DNA from: Flavobacteriaceae bacterium
GTDB lineage: Bacteria; Bacteroidota; Bacteroidia; Flavobacteriales; Flavobacteriaceae
NCBI GenBank assembly: GCA_029934835.1
Contig: JAOZLL010000001.1
Coordinates: forward strand, 42,775 to 106,774
Direction: 5' to 3'
Length of the DNA: 64,000 nucleotides
A model generated the notes under the pieces. That model was not told the origin of the DNA. It searched no databases and saw only the letters and a program-made list of their open reading frames with translations. Below are positions 9,833 to 18,316 of this stretch, piece after piece (position 1 is the stretch's first letter; each line of letters starts with the position of its first letter). The translations under genes and the position numbers were made by a program.

Positions 9833-11161
9833 CTACTTATAAGTCTCTTCAACAAATTCTTTATAAGTCACTTCTTTATTTTTATAGCTTAATTTTTCTT
9901 TATAAAAATCAAGTAGTTTTTGACTCATCAATTGTTCTGACATACGTTTTGTTTCCTCTTGATTAGCTAAGACATTATCAACAACAGGCTTTAAGTCTTC
10001 TTCGCTTGGTGCTGGCATACCATATTGCATGTACTGAGAAGTTACCACTTCACCAGCATAAGCACGAAGATCTTCTAGGTTTACTACCAATTTATTTTCT
10101 TTAGCTATTTGCCCTTCTATAAGTTGGTAACGTAAACCTTTTTCTGAGCGCTCATACTCTGCTTTAGCTTCATCTTCGGTCAATTGTTTATCACCACTTA
10201 CTTGTAACCATTTTTTAAGAAAATCAGCTGGTAAATCAAATTTGGTGTTTTCAATTAAATAATCAGTCGATGCATTTAAGAATTGTTGATCTGCTTGATT
10301 TTGAAATTGCTTTTCAGCACTTTTTTTGATTTCCTCGCGTAATTCTTTCTCTGATTTGATTTTGTCTTTTCCAAAAAGTTTATCAAATAATTCTTGGTTA
10401 AGTTCTGCTAAATCTGTTTTGTTAACTTCTGTAATTTTAAAGTCTACATTTTCCTTAAAACCATGTGCATCATCGTGATCTAATCCTAAAGCGTTCATTA
10501 AATCATGATCGTCATTAAACAAGCCTTTGGTTTTTAATGAAACTACATCGCCTACTTTTTTTCCTAGAAATTTCTTTTGGTTGACTTTCCCTTTTATTTG
10601 ATCTAAATCAACAGTAGCGTTTTTCTCCTGTGCTTCATCTTTATAGTCAAAAGTAAAATCACCAACCATTCTACCACCTTCAACTACTTCAGTTTGAGAA
10701 ACGATTTTACCATATTGTTTTTTAATATTTTTTACTTCATCATCAATAAAAGACTTATCAGCAGTAATTTTATTTAAAGTGATTTTCTTTTTAGTATCTA
10801 AATTTATTTCAAATTTAGGAGCCATTCCCAATTCAAAATCAAAGGTAAATTTGTCATTTTCCCAAGAAAAGTTTTCATCAGGTTTTGGTAATGGATTCCC
10901 TAAGATATCTAATTTTTCCTCGATTAAAAACTTATTTAAAGCTTCTTGTAATAACTTGTTTACTTCATCAATAATTGCAGATTGCTCGTATTGTTTCTTA
11001 ATCATACCCACTGGCACTTGTCCTTTACGAAAACCGGGAATGGATGCTGTTTTACGATAATCTTTTAAAATACTATCAACTTTTGGTTGAAAATCAGTTT
11101 TGTCAATATTCACCGTAATTACAGCATTTAATGTATCAATGTCTTTCTTTGTGATATTCAT
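9833..11161 (-). CDS. tig: Trigger factor (ribosome-associated chaperone)
   Basis: Trigger factor binds ribosomes near the exit tunnel and shields nascent chains. The 442-residue protein has the N-terminal ribosome-binding module with the signature GFRKGQVP (residues 43-50), where family members have GFRxGKxP. A divergent FKBP-like middle domain and a helical C-terminal chaperone domain follow. The middle domain has a DDHDLMNALG insertion and does not show strong FKBP active-site residues. A -7 box lies 24 bp upstream. Confidence 0.95.
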   Translation of the reverse strand: MNITKKDIDTLNAVITVNIDKTDFQPKVDSILKDYRKTASIPGFRKGQVPVGMIKKQYEQSAIIDEVNKLLQEALNKFLIEEKLDILGNPLPKPDENFSWENDKFTFDFELGMAPKFEINLDTKKKITLNKITADKSFIDDEVKNIKKQYGKIVSQTEVVEGGRMVGDFTFDYKDEAQEKNATVDLDQIKGKVNQKKFLGKKVGDVVSLKTKGLFNDDHDLMNALGLDHDDAHGFKENVDFKITEVNKTDLAELNQELFDKLFGKDKIKSEKELREEIKKSAEKQFQNQADQQFLNASTDYLIENTKFDLPADFLKKWLQVSGDKQLTEDEAKAEYERSEKGLRYQLIEGQIAKENKLVVNLEDLRAYAGEVVTSQYMQYGMPAPSEEDLKPVVDNVLANQEETKRMSEQLMSQKLLDFYKEKLSYKNKEVTYKEFVEETYK

Positions 11162-11184
11162 TATTCGTCTTTTAAATCAGTGCG

Positions 11185-11192
11185 CAAAATTA
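11185..11192 (-). promoter_or_regulatory. -7 promoter box of tig
   Basis: TAATTTTG on the minus strand, 24 bp upstream of the trigger-factor ATG; matches TAnnTTTG. Confidence 0.45.
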
Positions 11193-11369
11193 GTTAAATA
11201 ATTTGAATAGAACAGATTAGAATGCTTAAAAGATTTGTTTATCAAAAAGAGCTAGAAATAGGATAAGTTTAATTACTAGTTATAAGGATTTTTTACTGAA
11301 AGGGAAATTGAAAAAACTGTTCTTAGACGAGTTTTGTTTATCGATTTGTGTGAGATTAGTTGTGGGAAA

Positions 11370-11494
11370 TCAATTATGATTTCTCTCAGTATTATCCAAA
11401 TCCCAAAGTGGTAAAAGAATAAGTTCAACGGCAACATTAATCAGGAAAAGAACACCAAAATTTAGAATCCATATTTTATCATTTTTTTTACAAT
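11370..11494 (-). pseudogene. Probable remnant of a small membrane-protein gene
   Basis: This lies in the 382-bp gap between tig and the esterase gene. The minus strand has a 40-codon open stretch whose product begins near VKKNDKIWILNFG, carries one strong membrane helix (LFLINVAVELILLPLW) and ends at the TGA at 11370-11372. No ATG, GTG or TTG start is in frame and an in-frame stop lies just upstream. It therefore looks like the surviving end of a longer gene, or a tiny gene with an odd start. The family is not recognised. The rest of the gap shows nothing else convincing. Confidence 0.4.
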
Positions 11495-11543
11495 TAATCT
11501 ATTTAATTAAGTGTTTGAACTATAGTATATAGCCTTTTTGGGT

Positions 11544-12635
11544 TCACCATTCAATAGTATCATCAATAAATTTTATCAAGCTATTTGCCATTATTTTATG
11601 CTCTTTAATTGAAGGATGTCCAGAAGTTTCTTTATAAGGCATAAAATGAGTATATATTTTAGCGTCATTCATTCGAATTACTGCCTTTTTAATATAATTT
11701 ATCCATATAGAACCTTCTTTAGTTGCATCCATATTTCCCAAACTACATATTATGTTTGCTTTAGGATATTCATGCCTTATTTTGCTTATGAAATCTATAT
11801 ATGCATCAATGATAAAATCCTCGTCGGGAGCTTGTAAACCAAATCTTATTTTGAATTCCTCGTTCTCAGGACGGTTTACCAACCAAGAATCATTCTGAAA
11901 TAGATTAATCACAACAATTTCAGGAGAAAAATTTGAAAAATTCCATTTACTTAAAGAATCTGATGGAACTAATCTGTCATACATTTCAGGCATTATTAGC
12001 GGAAACCAGCTAATCATAATACCAATACCACTTTTACAAATACATTGGTATTTAGCATTGAAATGTCTTGCTGTAATAGCACTATAACTTAAATAGTTAT
12101 TAGTAAATGTACTGTCAGGTGAGTCTTTGCCTGAAGCATCTTCAATAGCATAACCTGCAGTTATTGAATTTCCATAAAATTCAATTCTTCTTTTTTTAGC
12201 TGCAGGTTTGGGGAGCACTTTTGCATTTTTTATAATTTCAAATCCATAAAATGCTGTTTTTCCTCTATCCCATTCTGTCCGCTTAAAAATTTCTATTTTG
12301 TGATTCCCTTTTGGTAAGTCTGAAGCAAGTTGGTAGTAGCGTTTTGTGGTATCTGGTCGTATTATGAAAAGGCTATCGTTATCGATTATAACATTATAAT
12401 AATTATCACCTTTTTCATCTTCAAATAGTGTACTTATTGATTTTCCTTTAAAATTGATTTGAATTGAAGTGCCTGACCAATATAATTCTGCAGCTTTAAC
12501 TTTTGATGTATCAATTCTTCCTGAATATGTAATTTGCGAATTTGAATAATCCACAAATAAATGTGATTTACTTGAACAAGCCATCACAAAAAGTAGAATT
12601 GTAAAAATTAGAATATTTTGATATAATGTTTTCAA
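11544..12635 (-). CDS. SGNH/GDSL acetylesterase lipoprotein, CE2-like
   Basis: Likely a polysaccharide O-deacetylase of carbohydrate esterase family 2 type. The signal peptide ends in lipobox VMAC with Cys20, so the protein is a lipoprotein. Residues about 25-140 form a jelly-roll-like domain (FVDYSNSQITYSGR, HKIEIFKRTEWDRG). The SGNH hydrolase part starts with FYGNSITAGY, nucleophile Ser157, and ends with GHPSIKEH, catalytic His340. The usual Asp three residues before the His is replaced by Thr337; loss of this Asp is known in CE2 enzymes, which work with a Ser-His dyad. The adjacent gene is a GH5-like glycosidase, a pairing also known as a fused GH5-CE2 enzyme in clostridia. Confidence 0.8.
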   Translation of the reverse strand: MKTLYQNILIFTILLFVMACSSKSHLFVDYSNSQITYSGRIDTSKVKAAELYWSGTSIQINFKGKSISTLFEDEKGDNYYNVIIDNDSLFIIRPDTTKRYYQLASDLPKGNHKIEIFKRTEWDRGKTAFYGFEIIKNAKVLPKPAAKKRRIEFYGNSITAGYAIEDASGKDSPDSTFTNNYLSYSAITARHFNAKYQCICKSGIGIMISWFPLIMPEMYDRLVPSDSLSKWNFSNFSPEIVVINLFQNDSWLVNRPENEEFKIRFGLQAPDEDFIIDAYIDFISKIRHEYPKANIICSLGNMDATKEGSIWINYIKKAVIRMNDAKIYTHFMPYKETSGHPSIKEHKIMANSLIKFIDDTIEW

Positions 12636-12682
12636 GAGTTTTTTGTTAAAGAGGAAATTAGAATATACTTCATTTTTTGATG

Positions 12683-12839
12683 TTTGCCGGAAGTTTCGCT
12701 TATCGTCTAGTGTATGATTTCGTAAGGGATTTCGGGCTTCAGACCTGTCAATTTACCCACCAAAATTGATGTGGGTGATACCGCTCTAAAATCTCTGAAA
12801 CCCTTATGAATTATACACATTGTTGTACCCCGTTTATCG
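12683..12839. repeat. Structured intergenic element, copy 1 (inverted-repeat, attC/MITE-like)
   Basis: This sits between the esterase and GH5-like genes. Outer arms 12710-12733 and 12797-12818 pair imperfectly (GTGTATGATTTCGTAAGGG against CCCTTATGAATTATACAC). An inner stem ACCCAC/GTGGGT lies at 12755-12776. The flanks carry GCCGGAAGTTTCGCTTATCG (12686-12705) and GTTGTACCCC (12822-12831). A shorter copy in the opposite orientation lies upstream of the GH5-like gene at 13950-14016. Confidence 0.55.
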
Positions 12840-12856
12840 TAAGTTATTCTCAATGA

Positions 12857-13933
12857 TTATCTTTTGTCTTTCAATATTTCCTTAAACATGTTAAATATAT
12901 TAGTGTCTAGTTTGTATTCACCAGTTTTAGTTCGTTCATATATTCCCCGATTTCCATTTGAGTTCCTGAAATTCCAATATGTCCAGTGAAGGTTTTTAGA
13001 TTCAAAGTACTCAATGATTTCTCGATTATAATCAACGTATCCATCTGCTAGAAAAGAAGCTCCAAATTGATCGACCCACACAGGAACATTATATTTTTCT
13101 CTAAATTCTAACGGCTTTATATAATATGTTTCTAGGGTTTTTTTGTTTAGTTCAATAGATGGATAACCATAAGAAGCAATTCCTTTAACATATTTTTTTG
13201 GCCACAGCATATTGGCAGTATAAATAATTTGATAATCCTTAAGGTAGTAGTCTTTAGTAAGATTTTTAGCTTTGTAATAATTCATTGGTCCAATTACATA
13301 AGGAATTTCTCCATTAGTGACAGTAGAAATTGTATCCGCCATTTTTTTGTAAAATTGTCCTAGCTGAGCATGGGTAACATTTCGCTTATACTTATCAAAA
13401 CGGGGTTCAGCAAGAATTTCGAATGCACCAATGTATGGAGTGTCTTTATAACGATTTGCAAGAAACAACCATAGTTCTATAAATTCTTTTTCCAATGTAG
13501 GTGTATTGAGAAAATGCCTTTCGTTGGCTCCACTACCTTGATCTGAGTTTACAAAAAGTATCGTCCAGATACCAGCTTTAGCATTCCAAGTTATTGTAGA
13601 ATCTAGTTTTTTGAGGTACTCTGGCTTAATGTGTCCTGGAGCTGAACTATCTCTCGCATTGCTAATATTTGATGAATCACGTTTACCCCAGTAGTGCCAC
13701 CTCAGACAAGTACGCATTACATTACCACCTAATTGATTTTTGATGATAGAGGCATCTTCTTTTTTTACTTCTCCCCATCTACTATGATTAAATCCCCTTA
13801 ATTTAATTAAGGAATCATTTTGATCGTATATGTTTTTTCCTTCAATATGTAACCTTGGTAATTGCCCATAAGTAGATATAATCGATGAGCAAATGATATA
13901 GCTCAGTATTCCAATTTTAAGTATTAATTTCAT
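12857..13933 (-). CDS. Secreted glycoside hydrolase family 5-like protein
   Basis: A cellulase-like (GH5, clan GH-A) protein probably acting on plant or algal polysaccharide. I start it at the ATG at 13933 because this gives a clean signal peptide (residues 1-24, ending STYGQ); a longer upstream reading would bury it. The N-terminal strand LRGFNHSRWG, the conserved RWHYWG and C-terminal HWTYWNF fit GH5. The acid/base glutamate is Glu176 in ILAEP, where most members have NEP. At the nucleophile position, normally a Glu before (F/W)G, the protein has Gln289 in VDQFGAS. It may be inactive or mechanistically altered. No T9SS tail was seen. Confidence 0.72.
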   Translation of the reverse strand: MKLILKIGILSYIICSSIISTYGQLPRLHIEGKNIYDQNDSLIKLRGFNHSRWGEVKKEDASIIKNQLGGNVMRTCLRWHYWGKRDSSNISNARDSSAPGHIKPEYLKKLDSTITWNAKAGIWTILFVNSDQGSGANERHFLNTPTLEKEFIELWLFLANRYKDTPYIGAFEILAEPRFDKYKRNVTHAQLGQFYKKMADTISTVTNGEIPYVIGPMNYYKAKNLTKDYYLKDYQIIYTANMLWPKKYVKGIASYGYPSIELNKKTLETYYIKPLEFREKYNVPVWVDQFGASFLADGYVDYNREIIEYFESKNLHWTYWNFRNSNGNRGIYERTKTGEYKLDTNIFNMFKEILKDKR

Positions 13934-13949
13934 AATAAAATTCTTATGG

Positions 13950-14016
13950 TGTACAACGTTAAGATAAAACTTTATTAAAATAAGCATTATCGCGTAATAA
14001 GCGAAGTTCGGTGAAA
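13950..14016. repeat. Structured intergenic element, inverted copy 2
   Basis: It carries GTGTACAACGTTAAGA (13950-13965) and TAATAAGCGAAGTTCGGTG (13994-14012). Read on the minus strand the order is the same as in the element at 12683-12839: CCGAACTTCGCTTATTA and then GTTGTACACC. The two copies thus flank the GH5-like gene in inverted orientation. Confidence 0.5.
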
Positions 14017-14111
14017 AAACCGAGAAAGTCAATAGTATAAATGATTAATAGAGCTTTTTTATATTTAAACATAGAAAAAATAGAGGTGTTTAGATGTATA
14101 GAATATTTAAA

Positions 14112-14119
14112 TAACTTTG
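14112..14119 (+). promoter_or_regulatory. -7 promoter box of uvrC
   Basis: TAACTTTG, 19 bp before the ATG at 14139. It makes an upstream TTG at 14124 an unlikely start codon. Confidence 0.5.
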
Positions 14120-14138
14120 CGACTTGCGAGAGATTACT

Positions 14139-15941
14139 ATGCCAAACTTAAGTTTACAAACCACTATAAAATCTTTACCACACCAACCAGGTGTGTATCA
14201 GTATTTTGATAAAGATGATAAAATCTTATATGTCGGTAAAGCAAAAGACATTAAAAAAAGGGTTTCCTCCTATTTTAATAAAACTCAAGAAAATGGTAAG
14301 ACACGTGTTTTAGTTAAAAAAATAAGTAGTATCAAGCATATTGTTGTCAAAACAGAAACAGATGCCTTATTGCTTGAAAATAGTCTGATCAAAAAATTAC
14401 AACCACGTTATAATATCATGCTTAAGGATGATAAAACCTATCCATGGATCTGTATAAAAAAAGAACGTTTCCCTCGTATATTTCTTACACGTAACGTCAT
14501 CAAAGATGGCTCAGAATATTTTGGACCTTATACGTCAGTTCGAACAGCAAGAGCTTTATTAGGATTGATAAAAGAGGTGTATCCGTTAAGAACCTGCAAG
14601 CATAATCTGAGTGCAGAAAATATTGCTGATAAAAAATATAAAATCTGTCTAGATTATCATATTGGCACCTGTAAAGGTGCATGTGAGGGTTTTCAAGAAG
14701 CAATTGATTATCAGAATGATATAGATGAAATAAGACAAATTATCAAAGGGAATTTTAAAACAGCCATGCAGCAATTTGAAAAACTTATGCAGGGTTTTGC
14801 GGCTAAAATGGAGTTTGAAGAAGCGCAAAAAATTAAAGAGAAAATTGATCTACTTTCTAATTATCAAGTGAAATCAACGGTTGTAAATTCAAGTATATCT
14901 AATGTAGATGTATTTAGTGTCATTTCAGATGAAAGTTATGCCTATGTCAATTTTTTTAAGATAATGAATGGTGCTATTATCCAATCACACACTTCTGAAA
15001 TAAAGAAAAAATTAGCTGAAACCGATAAAGAGATCTTAGAGTTGAGCATTGTAGAAATACGCCAACGCTATCATTCACAATCCAATGAAATATATGTGCC
15101 TTTTTCAGTAGAAGTTGGTGAAGAACTCAAAGTAACGATACCAAAAATTGGCGATAAAAAACATATTGTCGATCTATCTATACGTAATGCCAAATACTTC
15201 AGGCAAGAACGTTTTAAACAAGAAAAGATACTAGATCCTGAGCGTCATAGTAAACGAATTATGGCGCAGATGCAAAAAGATTTGCGTTTACCAAGACCAC
15301 CTGTTCATATTGAATGTTTTGATAATTCTAATATTCAAGGTACACATCCAGTTGCCGCTTGTGTGGTTTTTAAGAACGGAAAACCCAGTAAAAGAGAATA
15401 CCGAAAATTCAACATAAAAACCGTTGAAGGTCCCGATGATTTTGCTTCGATGGAAGAAGTGGTCTTTCGGCGTTATAAACGTTTGGTAAATGAAGACCAA
15501 GACTTACCACAACTTATAGTCATCGATGGTGGAAAAGGGCAATTGAGTTCTGCTTTAAAAAGTTTAGATATTTTAGGTTTGCGAGATAAGATAGCCATTA
15601 TTGGCATTGCTAAACGCCTGGAGGAAATTTATTATCCAGATGACCCGATACCATTATATTTAGACAAGTCATCTGAAACCTTAAAAATCATACAACAATT
15701 ACGAAATGAAGCACACCGTTTTGGCATCACTTTTCATAGACAAAAACGAAGTAAATCTGCTATTCAAACAGAATTAGAAGGAATTACAGGAATTGGTGAG
15801 CAAACCGTAGTTGCTTTACTCAAACATTTTAAATCAGCAAAACGGGTTAGTGAAGTTTCTTTAAAAGACATGACAAAAATTATTGGGAAATCGAGAGCTG
15901 AAAAAATATTAAATTTTTATAAAATGCGAATTGATAAATAA
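14139..15941 (+). CDS. uvrC: Excinuclease ABC subunit C
   Basis: UvrC makes the 3' and 5' incisions around bulky DNA lesions after UvrAB has found them. The 600-residue protein has an N-terminal GIY-YIG nuclease domain (GVYQYFDKDDKILYVGKA). It continues with a cysteine-bearing linker (TCKHNLSA, CKGACEGF), a UVR UvrB-binding segment near residue 210 (EKLMQGFAAKMEFEEAQKIK), an RNase H-like nuclease domain (ECFDNSNIQGT, VIDGGKGQL) and C-terminal HhH motifs (LEGITGIGEQTV). I use the ATG at 14139 rather than the TTG five codons earlier because the -7 box ends only 4 bases before that TTG. Confidence 0.97.
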   Translation: MPNLSLQTTIKSLPHQPGVYQYFDKDDKILYVGKAKDIKKRVSSYFNKTQENGKTRVLVKKISSIKHIVVKTETDALLLENSLIKKLQPRYNIMLKDDKTYPWICIKKERFPRIFLTRNVIKDGSEYFGPYTSVRTARALLGLIKEVYPLRTCKHNLSAENIADKKYKICLDYHIGTCKGACEGFQEAIDYQNDIDEIRQIIKGNFKTAMQQFEKLMQGFAAKMEFEEAQKIKEKIDLLSNYQVKSTVVNSSISNVDVFSVISDESYAYVNFFKIMNGAIIQSHTSEIKKKLAETDKEILELSIVEIRQRYHSQSNEIYVPFSVEVGEELKVTIPKIGDKKHIVDLSIRNAKYFRQERFKQEKILDPERHSKRIMAQMQKDLRLPRPPVHIECFDNSNIQGTHPVAACVVFKNGKPSKREYRKFNIKTVEGPDDFASMEEVVFRRYKRLVNEDQDLPQLIVIDGGKGQLSSALKSLDILGLRDKIAIIGIAKRLEEIYYPDDPIPLYLDKSSETLKIIQQLRNEAHRFGITFHRQKRSKSAIQTELEGITGIGEQTVVALLKHFKSAKRVSEVSLKDMTKIIGKSRAEKILNFYKMRIDK

Positions 15942-16126
15942 CATTTTTATTATATTTGAAATCTTTTAAACTACAATCATTATATTTTAGTGATGGAGTG
16001 GTATAAAAAAATTGTATTGAAATTTCTCTGTTTTTTGAAATATATTTTGTGTGGTGCTAACAATTGCATTACTGAATATAGATTTTAGAATAAAGAATTA
16101 AATAGTAACCTTGAAATAAATATAAA

Positions 16127-16540
16127 ATGAGAAAAATTAAAAATGTATTATTAATGGTTGTTCTGATTTTGGCAGTAACACTAACTTCTTGTGAAAAGGA
16201 TAATGATTCATTAACAAAAACAGAAATGATGACAGATGGTCTATGGATATTAGAGAAAACTCAAGTATATGAGAATGGGTCATTAGGAGAAACACAAATA
16301 CATTCTGATTCTTCATTTAATTTTAAAACTAATTTTACTCTTGACGTTATTATTGAAGGTGTAGACCAAGGAACTTACGACTGGTATTTCAATGAAGAAG
16401 AAACTTCTATTTATATTGAGGGAAATGGTATAGAGACCTTTCTTTATGACATTGATACCTTAACAAGTACAAATTTGGTGTTATCCGTAATAGTTACAGA
16501 ATTAAATGTGGATTTTATTTTTACTTTTAGTCGTGACTAG
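16127..16540 (+). CDS. Small lipoprotein, lipocalin-like
   Basis: The 137-residue product has a lipoprotein signal (LILAVTLTSC, Cys22). Its strand-rich body begins with MMTDGLWILEKTQVYENG, which resembles the lipocalin-like (DUF4923/DUF5004-type) small lipoproteins frequent in Flavobacteriia, where a TxGxW motif starts the barrel. Ligand and role are unknown. It stands alone with its own terminator just before the ACR3 gene. Confidence 0.65.
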   Translation: MRKIKNVLLMVVLILAVTLTSCEKDNDSLTKTEMMTDGLWILEKTQVYENGSLGETQIHSDSSFNFKTNFTLDVIIEGVDQGTYDWYFNEEETSIYIEGNGIETFLYDIDTLTSTNLVLSVIVTELNVDFIFTFSRD

Positions 16541-16563
16541 AACTTGTTTTAAAAAATTATAAG

Positions 16564-16604
16564 AAAAGTCGTTTAAAAAGTATTTTCTAGACGACTTCTT
16601 TTTT
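16564..16604 (+). terminator. Terminator after the lipocalin-like gene
   Basis: AAGTCGTTTA (16566-16575) pairs with TAGACGACTT (16588-16597), followed by CTTTTTTT. It directly abuts the -7 box of the next gene. Confidence 0.8.
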
Positions 16605-16612
16605 TATCTTTG
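16605..16612 (+). promoter_or_regulatory. -7 promoter box of the ACR3 gene
   Basis: TATCTTTG overlaps the end of the preceding terminator T-tract and lies 24 bp before the start codon. Confidence 0.5.
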
Positions 16613-16636
16613 TTTGTGTAAATAGACCTTTTTTTA

Positions 16637-17665
16637 ATGAAATCTAGACTAAAACTACTCGATCGTTACCTCACACTTTGGATATTCCTCGCTATGGCAA
16701 TAGGTGTTGGTTTAGGATACTTTTTTCCAAACATTTCAAATGTCACAGATTCATTATCTGTTGGAACAACTAACATTCCGTTAGCCATTGGATTGATACT
16801 GATGATGTATCCACCATTAGCAAAAGTAGATTACAAACTCTTGCCAAAAGCTTTTAAAGACACCAAGTTAATGAGCCTATCTTTGGTTTTAAATTGGATT
16901 ATTGGACCGTTTTTAATGTTCTTTTTAGCCATCATTTTTCTACAAGATTATCCAGGATATATGGCTGGTGTTATTCTTATTGGTTTAGCCAGATGTATTG
17001 CTATGGTGATCGTATGGAATGATTTAGCAGGCGGTAGTAGAGAATATGGTGCGACCTTGATTGCTTTAAACAGTATTTTTCAAGTCCTTACTTATAGTTT
17101 TTATGCCTGGTTATTTATCACGGTTTTACCCAAATATTTTGGATTAGAAACCTACGAAGTAAACATTTCAATTACTGAAGTAGCAAAAAGTGTTTTAATT
17201 TATTTAGGAATTCCATTTTTGGCCGGTTTTTTAAGTCGAAAGTATTTAACCAAATTCAAAGGAGAAAACTGGTATAAAAGAAAATTTATTCCCTTTATTT
17301 CACCCATTACTTTAATAGCTCTATTAGCAACAATCGTATTAATGTTTAGCTTAAAAGGCGATATGATTTTAGAATTACCGATGGATGTAGTACGAATTGC
17401 CATTCCATTGGTTATTTATTTTATTATCATGTTTTTGGTGAGTTTCTTTATCGGAAAATCAATGAATGTACCCTATGACAAAAATGCTTCAGTGGCTTTT
17501 ACGGCTACAGGTAATAACTTTGAATTGGCCATTGCTGTTGCTATTGCTGTTTTTGGGATCAATTCACCTCAAGCTTTTACGGGTGTTATTGGTCCTTTGG
17601 TGGAAGTTCCTGTATTAATATTGTTGGTTAGTGTATCTTTGTATTTTAAAAAGAAGTTTTACTAG
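16637..17665 (+). CDS. ACR3-family arsenite efflux permease
   Basis: ACR3 carriers expel arsenite from the cytoplasm, driven by proton motive force. The 342-residue protein shows ten predicted helices. The essential family cysteine is present as Cys120 in [14 protein letters not shown], and the conserved C-terminal helix reads [17 protein letters not shown] with its glutamate. The gene is followed by an arsenate reductase gene after a 141-bp gap occupied by an inverted repeat. No arsR regulator is visible between the neighbouring genes. Confidence 0.92.
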   Translation: MKSRLKLLDRYLTLWIFLAMAIGVGLGYFFPNISNVTDSLSVGTTNIPLAIGLILMMYPPLAKVDYKLLPKAFKDTKLMSLSLVLNWIIGPFLMFFLAIIFLQDYPGYMAGVILIGLARCIAMVIVWNDLAGGSREYGATLIALNSIFQVLTYSFYAWLFITVLPKYFGLETYEVNISITEVAKSVLIYLGIPFLAGFLSRKYLTKFKGENWYKRKFIPFISPITLIALLATIVLMFSLKGDMILELPMDVVRIAIPLVIYFIIMFLVSFFIGKSMNVPYDKNASVAFTATGNNFELAIAVAIAVFGINSPQAFTGVIGPLVEVPVLILLVSVSLYFKKKFY

Positions 17666-17670
17666 TTTTT

Positions 17671-17799
17671 CACCGCTAAGGCGCAAAGACGCAAAATAAT
17701 TTAAAAGGAAATATTTTGAATACGAACCTCAAAAAAAAAGAAAATATACATTTAAACATCTAATTTAAAACAGCTTTGTGCCTTAGCGCCTTAGCGGTG
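17671..17799. repeat. Dispersed inverted-repeat element inside the ars gene pair
   Basis: The left arm (17671-17695) reads CACCGCTAAGGCGCAAAGAC and on; the right arm (17774-17799) ends GCGCCTTAGCGGTGA. The arms are near-perfect reverse complements, and the family is the same as at 1767-1893. The ATG of the arsenate reductase lies 7 bp after the right arm, so the hairpin could reach into its ribosome-binding region. Confidence 0.75.
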
Positions 17800-17806
17800 A
17801 AATAAA

Positions 17807-18223
17807 ATGAAAATCCTAATCCTCTGTACCGGAAACTCTTGTCGTAGCCAAATGGCTGAAGGCTTTTTAAAATCTTTTAGTGCTAATTTAGAAGTCTATT
17901 CTGCCGGAACAAATCCATCAGCTGAAGTACATCCAAGAGCTATTGAAGTAATGAAAGAAATTGGTGTAGATATCAGCAAGAGCAAACCAGAATCGGTAGA
18001 TATCTTTATTAAAAAGTCATTTGATTATGTCATAACCGTTTGTGGTGATGCCAAAGAAACTTGTCCTGTTTTTGAGGGAAAAGTCAAAAACCAATTGCAT
18101 ATAGGTTTTGATGATCCTGCTAATGCTACTGGAACAGAAGCCGAAATTTTAGCTGTTTTTAAACGTGTTCGTAATGAAATTCTAGTTGATTTCTTTGCTT
18201 TCTATCGTACAGAATTACAATAA
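17807..18223 (+). CDS. arsC: Arsenate reductase, low-molecular-weight tyrosine-phosphatase type
   Basis: This enzyme reduces arsenate to arsenite, which the adjacent ACR3 pump exports. It belongs to the thioredoxin-linked class. The phosphate loop CTGNSCRS gives CX5R (Cys7 to Arg13), and the relay cysteines are Cys79 (VCGDAKE) and Cys86 (ETCPVF), matching the Cys10/82/89 triad of the staphylococcal enzyme. The 138-residue length is usual. The C-terminal NEILVDFFAFY helix is also typical. Confidence 0.92.
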   Translation: MKILILCTGNSCRSQMAEGFLKSFSANLEVYSAGTNPSAEVHPRAIEVMKEIGVDISKSKPESVDIFIKKSFDYVITVCGDAKETCPVFEGKVKNQLHIGFDDPANATGTEAEILAVFKRVRNEILVDFFAFYRTELQ

Positions 18224-18257
18224 AGTAAAATATCAATATTTTGATTTCCAATTTTTA

Positions 18258-18300
18258 ACCACAGAGTTTCTCTGAGTTTTACACAGAGTCTCACAGATTG
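18258..18300. repeat. ACAGAG-type dispersed repeat fragment
   Basis: CCACAGAGTTTCTCTGAG is followed by TTTTACACAGAGTCTCACAG, between arsC and trpS. The ACAGAG units repeat three times with small changes. It resembles intergenic repeats common in Bacteroidota and lies near the CCGCTAAG element. Confidence 0.45.
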
Positions 18301-18316
18301 TTCGTTTGCTTCTTTT

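Noticed and set aside
12636..12856. Integron attC site called with confidence
   Set aside because: The hairpin and GTTGTAC ends are suggestive, but no integrase is present and the core RYYYAAC/GTTRRRY sites do not match cleanly, so it is listed only as a structured repeat.
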